From positions 1-59,690 of the forward strand of contig CAZOXM010000020.1 in NCBI GenBank assembly GCA_964583825.1: a DNA stretch of 59,690 nucleotides. The letters run 5' to 3'. Within the stretch, counting starts at the first letter, position 1. Each line of letters begins with the position of its first letter. This document shows, in pieces, positions 23,210 to 33,614 of the stretch. The notes under the pieces were generated by a model that was not told the DNA's origin, ran no database searches, and was given only the letters and a program-made list of their open reading frames with translations. Position numbers and translations under genes: made by a program. This DNA comes from GCA-1730015 sp964583825 (GTDB taxonomy: Bacteria; Pseudomonadota; Gammaproteobacteria; Granulosicoccales; Granulosicoccaceae).

Positions 23210-26200
23210 ATGCCCGATTGTAAAAGCAGGAAGTCGGATCACACCCCTTCTGCGGTGGTGGTTGAACCGCTTGAGCCCCGCGTACTGTACTCGGCCGACT
23301 TCGTTTCGCCCGGTATTGATCTGTCTGGTGAGATCGATCTGGCAGAGAATGACGGATCTCCACTGACCGTTGATGGCGAAGTGCTCGGCGAGTGGACGCT
23401 CGTTTACATCGATGCGGGTGTGCCAGATCGGGATTTACTCATCAACGATTTGCGCCTGAGAGCAGACACGCCCCTGAAAATAGTGGAGGGCGACGCAGGT
23501 GTTTCCGGGCTGGATCAGATTTTTTCGATGCTGAGTGTATCTGGCCCTGTTGAAGCAGTTCACATTATTTCCCACGGTACCGCTGATGGAGTCGCACTGG
23601 GTGACATATGGATTAACAGTGATTCGATAGACGATCATTTACGCGACCTTGCACAGTGGCAGCCTTACCTGACTTCAAATGCAGATATCCTGATTTATGG
23701 GTGTGAACTGGCATCCAGCACCGAAGGCAGGGCGATACTGGAACAGATTGCGCTGGCGACGAACGCCGATGTGGCAGCAAGCGATGACCTAACCGGATAC
23801 CGCGACTACAACGGCGACTGGCAACTGGAATTTGCGACGGGGATAATCGAAGCGGAGCCGGTATTCACCGCTCCGGTACTGGAAGACTGGAGAAATACAC
23901 TCGCTGTTGACCTGCTCGCAGTGGATGATGACTTTGGTGATGTATTGGCCAATACGGATATACCAATCAATAACCCGGCCGTGCCGGAGACGAACGTGCT
24001 GGAGAACGATCAGTCGTCGGCACCGTCGCTTCGTTTATTGAACACAACCGGGACTGAGCACGGTACTGTTGTCTCTGATGGTGCCGACCAGTTCACCTAT
24101 CAGCCTGCCAGCGATTTTACCGGGGCTGACAGCTTTGACTATATCGTCACTGACAGTGAAGACCCGATACTCCACCACTATCCCCTTGACAGCAATATCA
24201 TATTCGATGAGACGGCGCGCAGCACGCCGAATGACTCACCTGCGAATCGCCAACCTACCTTTAACCCGGCGACCGGTCTTTATGATTTCGATGGTAACGA
24301 TTATATCGAGTTGCCGGATATTGATTATGGGCAGTCGTTTACCATTTCTTTTGAGTTTTTTGTTGATACAGCACCATTCGGTTTTCAAAACCTGTTCCAA
24401 CACGGAACCTCGAGAGATTCAAACATAATAAATGTATCAATCGAACGGACGATTGTCACAACATTGAGTTTCTACCTGTCTGATTCGGATGGTGGCAGCG
24501 CACCGCGTCTGTCGATTTACACTGTACCACTAGGTTGGCATAAGCTTGATATCACACATGCGCCTGGTGGTGGGTTTGAGGTATATCTCGATGGCACCAA
24601 CCTGAATATCTACGACAATGAATCGCAACGCGGCGGAGACTTTATTGATCCGGAGGGTGAAATTCAAATCGGGCGGTGGCGGAATCCGGGTGACGGTGAA
24701 TTTCGCGATTATCTGTCCGATCACAAGCTAAAAAATTTAAGAATCTACAATGAAGTCGTCACACCGCTTACGTCTGCAAACGATATTGACTACAGTACCG
24801 GTTCAGTTGATCTGAATCTGAGAGCGCCCAATAGAGCGCCTGTTTTTTCTTCCCTGGATGCAACGCCTACCTATGTCGAGGACGGCCCTCCGATCCTGAT
24901 TGACGCTGATGTCAGGGTCACTGATCCCGATTTTTCAGCGGTCGACAGCTACGGTGGCAGTGTTCTGTCACTGTACAGAAACAACGGTGCCGATCCGGAG
25001 GACACCTTTCATGGTATGGGCAACCTCAATGCCCTGCTCGAGGGATCTGACCTGATACTGGATGATCCAGTCGCGGATTCAATAGTCGTCGGAACAATTC
25101 TGCAAAACAGTGGTGGTACGCTATCCCTGCAGTTCAATGATAATGCGAGTGAGTCCCTGGTTAACCAGACGTTACAAGCCATAGGGTACAGCAATAGCAG
25201 CGATAGTCCGCCTGACTCAGTCGAGCTGCGCTGGACGTTTTCGGACGAGTACAGTGGTGATCCTGCGTTTGGCACGGCAAAGTCTGACAGTGGTACCGTC
25301 TCGGTAGGTATCGAAAGTCGGCCGGATATCGCCATAAGTACGACCAGTAGTGCGTTGACCGTTGCCGAAGATTCGTCATTTGTATTTACCGGATTCCTGT
25401 CATTGGCGCATGACCAGGATGCGAGTGATCAGATGGCTGTTGAGTTGTCAGTTAATTCCGGCGTGTTGTCTTTGATGGCGATTCCAGGTGTCGCTATTGC
25501 CGGCAATAGCAGCGGTACGCTGCAACTTAACGGTACGGCTGCTGACATTAATGCCGCTCTATCTCAACTTACGTATCTGCCTTCCAGTAATTTTAACGGT
25601 AGCGATCAACTCTCTATCTCAGTGACTATGGGGGCAGGGATGTTCACAGAGAGCGAAACGGTGCCCATCGCTGTGATACCGGTAAATGACCAGCCGCTAT
25701 TCGGAAGTTTCGGTACTGTCGAAACATACGAGATGGCTGGAGCACCTGTTGTGGTCGATCCGGATATCACGCTGTCAGATGTCGAACTCGAAGCAAGTGG
25801 AAACTATGACGGCACAACCCTGTCCCTTACCCGTACTGATGCCACCGATTACGCGCCGACTCCACAGTTTGAAACCAACCGTACGGATGCGTTTTCATCG
25901 TCAACGCAACCGGATAACCTGGCGATGGGCAGCAGTATTTTAGATGGAACGGTGGCTTTCGGAACAGTGACGTCAAATAGCGACGGTTTACTGGAGGTGC
26001 TGTTCAATGCAAGTGCGACTAAGTCGCACATCGAGTCATTGATGCGATCGATAGCATTCGAAAACACAAGTGCATGGCCACCAACACCAGCGGAGTGGCC
26101 TCACGACTCGGTGGTGCTGGAATGGAAATTTCGTGACGGTGGAATTCGTGACGATGGTAGTCGGGATCCGGGGGAGGAGAAAGAATCGTTTGGCTATAGC

Positions 26201-29200
26201 GCTATTGACATAATTACCAGCGAGCCGCAACCGATTCAGGTAGTCAATGCGGATGCTGTCATCGAGCTAAACGCGACTGATCAGACGGTTGGGCGTGAGA
26301 GTCTGATTTACATTGACCTTGATACCGGTGACGGATCAGTCATCTACGAGCTCACATCGGTGCCGGGTTCAATCATCCTGAAGCGTTTTGGTACTCCTTT
26401 GACAGCAGGTGATTCTTTCAGCCAGGAAGATATCAATTTCGGCGGTATCACGATTTCCAGTAACACAAGCACGCCGACGGTAGACACGATTGAATTCAAC
26501 GTGTCAAGCAACAGCGGCATCAAGACAGACAGTCTCACCGTCCGTGTACTTGAAGACCTGCCATCCAATCTGCTGCCCGGTGTGCAAATGAACATGGACG
26601 GCGGCAACGACAGCTTCCTTGGTGATACAAGTCAGTATCGCTTTGTCGATGGCAATTCCGAGATTACCTGGGAATTTATATTTTCCGGACTGACCCCGAA
26701 CGCGGGTGACCTTGAATCCACACTCTATTCTGCTGCGGACAGCAGCACACATTACGAGCATCTGGTGATCAGCCCGATAGCGGATACAGATGATGGTTTA
26801 CTTGAGTGGGATATCAGGTCTTTCAACCCGGGTGGCCCAACGATACAGGCGGTAATACCCGATGTTTTCGATGGAGACCTGCATAGTGTTGCGCTGACAC
26901 TTAAGCTCGGCGCCAATGATCGTGTGCAACTTTTTTACGACGGAGTGCTAATGAACTCCGTCCCCACCGGGCTGTCCGCGACCTCCGCCGTCGGCGGATT
27001 TCCCTGGGTTATCGGGCAACAGTTGTTACCCGGCAGTGACTTTTCGACGACCGGCGGATTTGAAAACTATCAGTTTGCGAAGGGCAGACATTTCTCGGGC
27101 ACGATGCACGATGTCAGGATCTGGGATGTTGAGCGTACCGAGGGTGAGATTAACGAATCCCGCTTTGCGCGTTTCAGCAACAGCCCCGAGTCGCCACCGG
27201 GCCTCACCGTGAACTGGCCGATGCATGAGCCCAATAACGGCCCCGCGGTTGAGCAAATCTCAGACAGCAGCGCCAACCCCGGAGAACCCCAGCTACAACC
27301 GCAACTACGAGCGGGTAACGCTACCGGGCCTGGCTTTACACCATCGACGCTGCGGGATGAACTTGGCGTCGATGATACCGCACCGAACGGCTTGACGATC
27401 GGCTACGTTTTTCCGGAGGATCCCATGCCGGATGCGGGTGGTTATGAGTTCGAACTGCTACCCGTCGGGCAACAGTCCGCGTTCGCGATCGATCCGAAAA
27501 CCGGCAGAATCAGTGTGGCCGATCAGAGTCTGCTGTCCGAAACCGTTGCCAACTATGATCTGCAGATCCGTGTGAGTAGCACCAGTGATACCGGTGCCTC
27601 TGTTACAGAGATAATTAATCTGACCATCGATACGGTCAATGAACCACCCGCTCTAAACTTCGGCGCGAACACAGATGTCACGTTTGTTGAAGGTGAGGCA
27701 CCTGTGCTTATTAACCCTGCGATTGTCGTCAGTGATGACGAGCTCGAAGCCACTACATTTGCCGGAGCCCGCCTGCTGCTGCAGCGGTATGACGACATTA
27801 ATGGTGTGGTGGATCCACAGCCACAGGACAGATTCAGTTCTACGCTTTTTGACGGGTCGGCCGCGGTCACAGTGTTGCGTGATACCGGTGTTCTTGAACT
27901 TGAATTTAATGCAGGCGCGAGTGCAGAGGATGTCAACAACTTGCTTCAGTCGATCAGATACGAAAATCTGAGTGAGGACCCGCTTCCCCGGATAAAATTG
28001 CAATGGGATTTCAGTGATGAAAACAACGGGGCTCAGGGGTACGGCGGTTCACTGTCTGATTCGGGTGAGACGACGGTCAATATTACTCCGGTGAATGATG
28101 ATCCGGCCCTGGCTGTGCTGGCGGAGCCTTTTGATTCTGTCGACGAAGATACGACAATTGAATTCGGCTTTGATCAGCTGTTCCCGCTGAGCAGCGATGT
28201 TGACGGCAGTGTGACGCATTTTAAGATATCAAACGTGTACTCGGGTGCAGTATCGTTAGTGGACAGTACAGGTGGGACGTTATCGGGTGATCTTATTGCC
28301 ACTGATGAATCGGTTCGCTGGACGCCGTCTGCAGATACTAATGGTGTGATCGGGGCTTTCGATGTTCAGGCAGTGGATAACCTGGGTGGCACATCGGTTG
28401 CGCGAAGTGTAGTGGTCAATGTCGATGCCGTCAGTGATACACCATTGGGCACTGATTCGACTGCAGACCTGCTGGAAGATTCCTCTGTGGTACTCACGCG
28501 GGCAGATTTTGGCTTTTCCGATGTCGATGATGACAGCTTTAATGCGGTGCGATTCATCGAAATATCCAACGGTATACTGCAAAGGATACCACCTGCATCC
28601 GCCACACCGACTGATCTCTCCGTGCCGGTCGTGGTGTCAGTTGCCGACATAGACGCTGGGTTGATATCGTTTAAACCATCGAACAACGTGTTCGGAGAAA
28701 CCGCTCAAATTGATTTTCAGGTTATCGACGATGGCTTGAACAGTGTCGATCCGGTGGCGAATACACTTTCAATTAATCTTCTCGGTGTGAACGATCCGCC
28801 AACAGGGGGCGCGAGTACACATAGCGTACCTGAAGATGGAGAGAAGTGGTTTGTGCCGGGTGATTTTGCATTCAGTGATGCAATAGATGTAAGCAGTCTG
28901 TCACCGGTTGGAGATGCACCTTACCGTGTAATTGTAGAGACGGTGCCGTCGTATGGACGGTTGATACATAACGATATCGAAATGCTGCCCGGTGATTCGG
29001 TGCTGTTTTCCGAGATAGCGTCATTGCTCAAGTACGTTCCAGACCCGAACAGCAATACGTCGGACTATTTTGAGTTCCGGTTGCGAGATAATGGTGGTAC
29101 AGATAACCAGGGTATTGATATTTCTGTCGCATCGTATCGGATAGACCTAAACATCGCTCCGGTAAATGATCCGCCAGCGGGTACCGATGGAATCATAGAG

Positions 29201-32200
29201 GTACGCGAGGGTGCGAGCCACAAGTTCGACAGAACGGATTTCGGTTTTGTCGATACAGTCGAAGGTGACGAACTCGCTACCGTATACCTGCTCTCGCTCC
29301 CGGCTGACGGAAGTGTTGTTCACGACGGGACGGCGTTGTCAGGGGTGGGTCCTCACGCCATCACGGCGGCTGATTTGGACGGAGGCCTGCTGACTTACCA
29401 GCCGCCTGCCTCGACAGAAGGGAACGTGTCAACCGACCTCGTGTTTAGGGTGCGGGACAATGGTGGAGATGATGGCGATAGTGTAGATACCGACCCGGGA
29501 TCAAATACGCTTACTATCATCAATCAGGGAGTGAATTTACCGCCTGTGGTCGATGACGGGTTGAGTATTACTCTGACGGAAGATACCAGGTACACGTTTA
29601 ACAGCGATGATTTTAGTTTTACCGACAGTGAAGGTCACGCGCTGCTGAGCGTTACTTTCGATACACTTCCTTTCGCGGGCGAATTGCGCTATCGGGGGAG
29701 TGCATTGACAGGGCCTGTAAGTATACCGAAGTCGGAAATAGATAGCGGCGAACTCGAGTACATACCGGCGGTGAACAGCGCCGGCGCGTTTGCAGATAGC
29801 TTTTCTATTCGAGTGCAGGATGCCGGAGGTGATCTCAACAGTGGGGTTGATCAGTCTGTTGAATCAAAATTGGTGCGAGTGGATATCAATAGTGTGAACG
29901 ACTCCCCTGTTTTATCCGGTCTGGGTAATGAGTCGCTGCAATATGTAGAGAATGCATCGGGTACCCTGCTGGCGGAAACTCTGCTGATCAGCGATGTGGA
30001 TAACATGCAGATCAGCTCTGCAACGGTGACAATTTCAAAAAACTATTATGCTGCAGAGGACAGGTTACTCTTTGTTGCACAGAGTGGCATAGACGGGGTT
30101 TTTGACACGATAAGCGGGCAGCTGGAACTGTCAGGGCCGGCGCCAGTGGCAGCCTATCAATCGGTGTTGCAGTCTGTTGCCTACTTGAATGTGAGCGAAA
30201 ATCCGACCGAAGCACCGCGTAATGTCAGCCTTCAGGTCAGTGACGGCGAGTCGGTGAGTAACTTACTGTACCGTGAGATCATTGTAGTCCCGGTGAACGA
30301 TCCGCCGTCCGCAGCACCGTTCAACATTGAGGTGCGGGAGGGTGACACTTACCGGTTTTCTGTGTTGGACTTCGGTTTTATTGATACCATGGATAACCAC
30401 GAGTTACGCGGCGTGCGAATAGATTCATTGCCGGATCAGGGCGCCTTGATTGCCAATGGCGTTGAACTGGCCATCGACGCGGTGGTTGAACGGTCTGTTA
30501 TCGACAACGGTGAATTTTATTATGTGCCTCCGGTGCACACTGAGGGTAATCAAACAACCGCCTTTAAATTTACTGTGCAGGATACCGGACAGACCGTCAA
30601 CGGCGGTGCGGACCTGGCGCTAACACCGAGCACAGCGACCATAGAAAACAGGGGTGTCAACGATGCACCGGTCCCTTCCGGTGACCAAACAATTACTGTG
30701 GTGGAAGATACCGCATATGTTCTGAGTGTTACGGATTTTCCGTTTGTCGACAAAGAGAACCATCCACTGCATTCGGTAATTATAAACGAGCTACCCGCGT
30801 CCGGTGCCATCACTCTGAATGGGGTCGCGATTTCTGCTGGAGCTGCAGTAACGCGTGCAGAGATCGACGCCAGCTTGTTGGCCTATGTGCCTGCACCGAA
30901 CGCGCACGGTGTGTCTATCGACCACTTCTCTGTCAATGTGCGGGACGCTGGCGGTGTGCTAAACCTGGGCGCTGATGTCTCTGTGGACGCCCTCAAGATC
31001 ACCGTGGACGGTAAGGCCGTGAACGACGCACCGACTGCAGTATCTGCAGTGGTGACGATGATCGAAGATATTCCCTTTGTTTTCGGTCACGAACAATTTC
31101 AAATCACAGATACCGAGAATCACAGCCTGCAGTCGATTGTGGTCGAAGACCTGCCGCTGAGGGGTTCGTTACAGCTTGACGGCAGTTCAGTATCCGCGGG
31201 AGCAGTTGTCAGTGCGGCTGACATTGGCAATGGATTGCTTGTCTATCGTCCGGCGATTGATGATGCCGGTGAAGATCGGGACCGGTTCTCCTTTCTCGTG
31301 CGAGACGACGGCGGTTCGCTCAACGGTGACAGCAATGAGTCGGTCGCGGCTGCCCAGATCCGGTTTGACATTGTGGCGGTCAATGATGCACCGACCGGCA
31401 GTGATCTGGTGGTGTCGATGGCGGAAGATACTGCCATGGTGCTCGATAGCAGCTGGTTTGGCCTGAGTGATCGGGAAGGCGATGCGCTTGGTGCCATTGA
31501 AATTGCCACTCTGCCACAACGTGGCACGCTACTACTTGGGGGTAGTGTGATTGACATCGGCACTGTGGTGTCTGTTACAGCACTCGAAGCGGAGCAACTG
31601 ACATTTGTGCCATTCACTAACGAATTCGGAACGTCCTATGCGAGCTTCGCATTTTATGTACGTGACGATGCGGTAGCGCCGGCACAGGCGGCTCTTGCCA
31701 ATGTGCTGCGCTTTGATGTGGTTCCTGTTGATGATGCGCCGACCACCAGCGACAGCATGATCGACATGGTGGAAGATCAGCTGCATATATTCAGCGTTTC
31801 AAATTTCTCCTTTTCGGATTCGCTTGATGGCGTCGCCGCCAACCGGTTTGAATCTGTGCTCATTGAGCAGACACCTGTGCAGGGCACATTGAGTTTGGAT
31901 GGTGTGCCTCTGCAAAACGGCGACGTGGTCAGTGCCGCTCAAATCGCTGCCGGTCAGTTGACTTTTCAGCCGGTGGCCGATGCGTCTGGCAGTCCGTATG
32001 CGGAGATTGTTTTTCGAGTGAGCGATGATGGTGTCAGCGACCATTTCAGCAGTGCCGCAACACTTCGACTGAACGTCTCTGCACAGAATGACCGTCCTGT
32101 CGCAACCGATGACACGCTGACGGTCAATGAAGGGGGACAGGCAGTCGCATCGGTGCTGGACAATGACTTTGATGTTGACGATACAGCGCTGCTGACTGTC

Positions 32201-33358
32201 ACGCTTGCAGACCCACCCGCGCACGGCAGGGTTAGTCTGCATGATGATGGCACCTTCCACTACACGCACGATGGTTCTGAATCCCGTGCGGATCAGTTCA
32301 CCTACACACTAAGCGATGGACAATCTGCAGATGCTGCCGTTGTTAACGTGCTGGTGTTGCCGGTGAACGACGTGCCGGTGGCAACAGAGGTGGCGGCGAT
32401 TAATACGACAGTTGATCAGTTGACTGAAATTAAATTACCGGCAGATCTTTTCACTGATACTGATACAGAAGACACCCTGACCATCGGTCGGGAGGCGGCG
32501 GGTGAGGTACCGGATGCAGCGTGGCTGGTGTTTGATCTGCAGTCGATGACACTCACTGGTCGGGCGTCCGAGGCGGGCGTCTACGTGGTGAGGCTGACCG
32601 CAACCGATGGTGCCGGTGAGCGTGCAATTGCTGACATTGTTGTTAACGTGGCAGACGCGTTTGAGCCCCCTGTGGCCAGTGCCCTGGCAGCGGCAACCGC
32701 ACCACCGGGTGTGCCGGTATCAGCACGAACACCGGAGCCAGTCACCTCCGGAATCAGCAGCGCGACCTCGTTTGCCGGTGTCGCAAACGAGGCTGAGGCG
32801 GACCTTCGTCAGACTTCGGAGCGATCAGCAGCGGTTCGACCATTGTCAGTAGAAGTCGAGTTCACCGAGGTAATGCCACCGGAGTTAGTCGTCGATGATA
32901 TTTTCCAGCATCGCGCCGCAGCGGAAGTGTTTACACCGGATGAACTCGGGGTTATTCAGGTCGAGCAAGTGCCGCCACTGGAACAATTATTCGGGTGGTC
33001 GAATCTCGAATGGCAACAGAGCCAGCAGCTGGCAAAACAGCTGGATGAGTCTCGTGACGGCTTAAACCGCGACAAAGCCTTCGCTGTGCAACTGGCGGGC
33101 AGCATGGCGGGGATGTCTGCCGGCCTGTCACTCGGTTACATTGTATGGCTGCTGCGCGGTGGGGTTTTGATCAGCAGCGTGCTGACTTCACTGCCTGCCT
33201 GGAGGACGATTGATCCGCTACCGGTTCTGGATGGAATGAGCGATGATTCTGAGTCAGGCCGCGATGAGTCGTTGCAGGATCTGGTTAGCGAGTCGCAACC
33301 GCATCGCCCCAGGCAGGTGGATGATGGTGAAGTGAAAGGGGAATCGCCGCGCAAGTAG
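23210..33358 (+). CDS. Giant multidomain surface protein: LEPR motif, DUF4347, LamG-like and cadherin/CSPG-like repeats
   Basis: At 3382 residues this is by far the largest gene here. In order: the LEPRVLYSAD motif (21-30) seen at the start of many giant proteobacterial adhesins; DUF4347 (about 64-230, with HIISHGTADGVALGD and YGCELASSTEG); a cadherin-like domain (VLENDQSS); a LamG-like domain (about 325-440) and another (about 1120-1330); many cadherin/CSPG-type repeats; a final Ig-like domain; and near the C-terminus a hydrophobic stretch (about 3297-3335, GLSLGYIVWLLRGGVLISS) before a polar tail. No RTX nonapeptide array is present, so export through a classical RTX-type signal is doubtful and membrane anchoring is more likely. 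Probable role: surface adhesion (inference). No Shine-Dalgarno sequence is obvious at the ATG. Confidence 0.85.
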   Translation: MPDCKSRKSDHTPSAVVVEPLEPRVLYSADFVSPGIDLSGEIDLAENDGSPLTVDGEVLGEWTLVYIDAGVPDRDLLINDLRLRADTPLKIVEGDAGVSGLDQIFSMLSVSGPVEAVHIISHGTADGVALGDIWINSDSIDDHLRDLAQWQPYLTSNADILIYGCELASSTEGRAILEQIALATNADVAASDDLTGYRDYNGDWQLEFATGIIEAEPVFTAPVLEDWRNTLAVDLLAVDDDFGDVLANTDIPINNPAVPETNVLENDQSSAPSLRLLNTTGTEHGTVVSDGADQFTYQPASDFTGADSFDYIVTDSEDPILHHYPLDSNIIFDETARSTPNDSPANRQPTFNPATGLYDFDGNDYIELPDIDYGQSFTISFEFFVDTAPFGFQNLFQHGTSRDSNIINVSIERTIVTTLSFYLSDSDGGSAPRLSIYTVPLGWHKLDITHAPGGGFEVYLDGTNLNIYDNESQRGGDFIDPEGEIQIGRWRNPGDGEFRDYLSDHKLKNLRIYNEVVTPLTSANDIDYSTGSVDLNLRAPNRAPVFSSLDATPTYVEDGPPILIDADVRVTDPDFSAVDSYGGSVLSLYRNNGADPEDTFHGMGNLNALLEGSDLILDDPVADSIVVGTILQNSGGTLSLQFNDNASESLVNQTLQAIGYSNSSDSPPDSVELRWTFSDEYSGDPAFGTAKSDSGTVSVGIESRPDIAISTTSSALTVAEDSSFVFTGFLSLAHDQDASDQMAVELSVNSGVLSLMAIPGVAIAGNSSGTLQLNGTAADINAALSQLTYLPSSNFNGSDQLSISVTMGAGMFTESETVPIAVIPVNDQPLFGSFGTVETYEMAGAPVVVDPDITLSDVELEASGNYDGTTLSLTRTDATDYAPTPQFETNRTDAFSSSTQPDNLAMGSSILDGTVAFGTVTSNSDGLLEVLFNASATKSHIESLMRSIAFENTSAWPPTPAEWPHDSVVLEWKFRDGGIRDDGSRDPGEEKESFGYSAIDIITSEPQPIQVVNADAVIELNATDQTVGRESLIYIDLDTGDGSVIYELTSVPGSIILKRFGTPLTAGDSFSQEDINFGGITISSNTSTPTVDTIEFNVSSNSGIKTDSLTVRVLEDLPSNLLPGVQMNMDGGNDSFLGDTSQYRFVDGNSEITWEFIFSGLTPNAGDLESTLYSAADSSTHYEHLVISPIADTDDGLLEWDIRSFNPGGPTIQAVIPDVFDGDLHSVALTLKLGANDRVQLFYDGVLMNSVPTGLSATSAVGGFPWVIGQQLLPGSDFSTTGGFENYQFAKGRHFSGTMHDVRIWDVERTEGEINESRFARFSNSPESPPGLTVNWPMHEPNNGPAVEQISDSSANPGEPQLQPQLRAGNATGPGFTPSTLRDELGVDDTAPNGLTIGYVFPEDPMPDAGGYEFELLPVGQQSAFAIDPKTGRISVADQSLLSETVANYDLQIRVSSTSDTGASVTEIINLTIDTVNEPPALNFGANTDVTFVEGEAPVLINPAIVVSDDELEATTFAGARLLLQRYDDINGVVDPQPQDRFSSTLFDGSAAVTVLRDTGVLELEFNAGASAEDVNNLLQSIRYENLSEDPLPRIKLQWDFSDENNGAQGYGGSLSDSGETTVNITPVNDDPALAVLAEPFDSVDEDTTIEFGFDQLFPLSSDVDGSVTHFKISNVYSGAVSLVDSTGGTLSGDLIATDESVRWTPSADTNGVIGAFDVQAVDNLGGTSVARSVVVNVDAVSDTPLGTDSTADLLEDSSVVLTRADFGFSDVDDDSFNAVRFIEISNGILQRIPPASATPTDLSVPVVVSVADIDAGLISFKPSNNVFGETAQIDFQVIDDGLNSVDPVANTLSINLLGVNDPPTGGASTHSVPEDGEKWFVPGDFAFSDAIDVSSLSPVGDAPYRVIVETVPSYGRLIHNDIEMLPGDSVLFSEIASLLKYVPDPNSNTSDYFEFRLRDNGGTDNQGIDISVASYRIDLNIAPVNDPPAGTDGIIEVREGASHKFDRTDFGFVDTVEGDELATVYLLSLPADGSVVHDGTALSGVGPHAITAADLDGGLLTYQPPASTEGNVSTDLVFRVRDNGGDDGDSVDTDPGSNTLTIINQGVNLPPVVDDGLSITLTEDTRYTFNSDDFSFTDSEGHALLSVTFDTLPFAGELRYRGSALTGPVSIPKSEIDSGELEYIPAVNSAGAFADSFSIRVQDAGGDLNSGVDQSVESKLVRVDINSVNDSPVLSGLGNESLQYVENASGTLLAETLLISDVDNMQISSATVTISKNYYAAEDRLLFVAQSGIDGVFDTISGQLELSGPAPVAAYQSVLQSVAYLNVSENPTEAPRNVSLQVSDGESVSNLLYREIIVVPVNDPPSAAPFNIEVREGDTYRFSVLDFGFIDTMDNHELRGVRIDSLPDQGALIANGVELAIDAVVERSVIDNGEFYYVPPVHTEGNQTTAFKFTVQDTGQTVNGGADLALTPSTATIENRGVNDAPVPSGDQTITVVEDTAYVLSVTDFPFVDKENHPLHSVIINELPASGAITLNGVAISAGAAVTRAEIDASLLAYVPAPNAHGVSIDHFSVNVRDAGGVLNLGADVSVDALKITVDGKAVNDAPTAVSAVVTMIEDIPFVFGHEQFQITDTENHSLQSIVVEDLPLRGSLQLDGSSVSAGAVVSAADIGNGLLVYRPAIDDAGEDRDRFSFLVRDDGGSLNGDSNESVAAAQIRFDIVAVNDAPTGSDLVVSMAEDTAMVLDSSWFGLSDREGDALGAIEIATLPQRGTLLLGGSVIDIGTVVSVTALEAEQLTFVPFTNEFGTSYASFAFYVRDDAVAPAQAALANVLRFDVVPVDDAPTTSDSMIDMVEDQLHIFSVSNFSFSDSLDGVAANRFESVLIEQTPVQGTLSLDGVPLQNGDVVSAAQIAAGQLTFQPVADASGSPYAEIVFRVSDDGVSDHFSSAATLRLNVSAQNDRPVATDDTLTVNEGGQAVASVLDNDFDVDDTALLTVTLADPPAHGRVSLHDDGTFHYTHDGSESRADQFTYTLSDGQSADAAVVNVLVLPVNDVPVATEVAAINTTVDQLTEIKLPADLFTDTDTEDTLTIGREAAGEVPDAAWLVFDLQSMTLTGRASEAGVYVVRLTATDGAGERAIADIVVNVADAFEPPVASALAAATAPPGVPVSARTPEPVTSGISSATSFAGVANEAEADLRQTSERSAAVRPLSVEVEFTEVMPPELVVDDIFQHRAAAEVFTPDELGVIQVEQVPPLEQLFGWSNLEWQQSQQLAKQLDESRDGLNRDKAFAVQLAGSMAGMSAGLSLGYIVWLLRGGVLISSVLTSLPAWRTIDPLPVLDGMSDDSESGRDESLQDLVSESQPHRPRQVDDGEVKGESPRK
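28789..32361 (+). repeat. Tandem CSPG/cadherin-like repeat array within the giant protein gene
   Basis: Ten units begin with VNDxP-like junctions at about 28789, 29161, 29533, 29896, 30295, 30658, 31021, 31381, 31732 and 32089, the last ending at 32361. Spacing is mostly 350-400 bp (about 120 residues). Each has the pattern DF.F.D...H.L.S....LP..G.L...G..V..G..V....I..G.L.Y.P. The DNA is diverged between units, so the array is old rather than freshly amplified. The last unit is shorter and VCBS/Big_9-like. Confidence 0.75.
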
Positions 33359-33614
33359 TCATCACACCGGGAGTCTGTGCGCCGCGAGCGGTGTGCAGTC
33401 AGCTTCCAGCCTGAACCTTGACTGTGGTCACGACCGGGCAGTGCAGGGCTCTGGATTTTTAGTAGTACTGGAATAATACAAAGATTAAACTGTGTCCTGG
33501 TTGGCAGCGACTTTGGCACATATCGTTCATTGTGGGGGATTAGCTTCAGGCGAGTCATCGATAGCTGCCTGAAATGTTCGACCACAGCGCTATAACGCGG
33601 AGAAACGCAGCAGC

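Noticed and set aside
26590..26630. GGNDSFLGD in the giant protein as an RTX calcium-binding repeat
   Set aside because: A single short match; no GGxGxDxxx tandem array exists, and it lies at the start of a LamG-like domain.
31799..32269. Minus-strand frames within the giant surface protein gene
   Set aside because: The sense frame is continuous with regular repeats; antisense frames show no family features.
28789..32361. Regular 360-bp periodicity as a CRISPR or DNA satellite
   Set aside because: The periodicity is protein-domain repetition in one reading frame with strongly diverged DNA.
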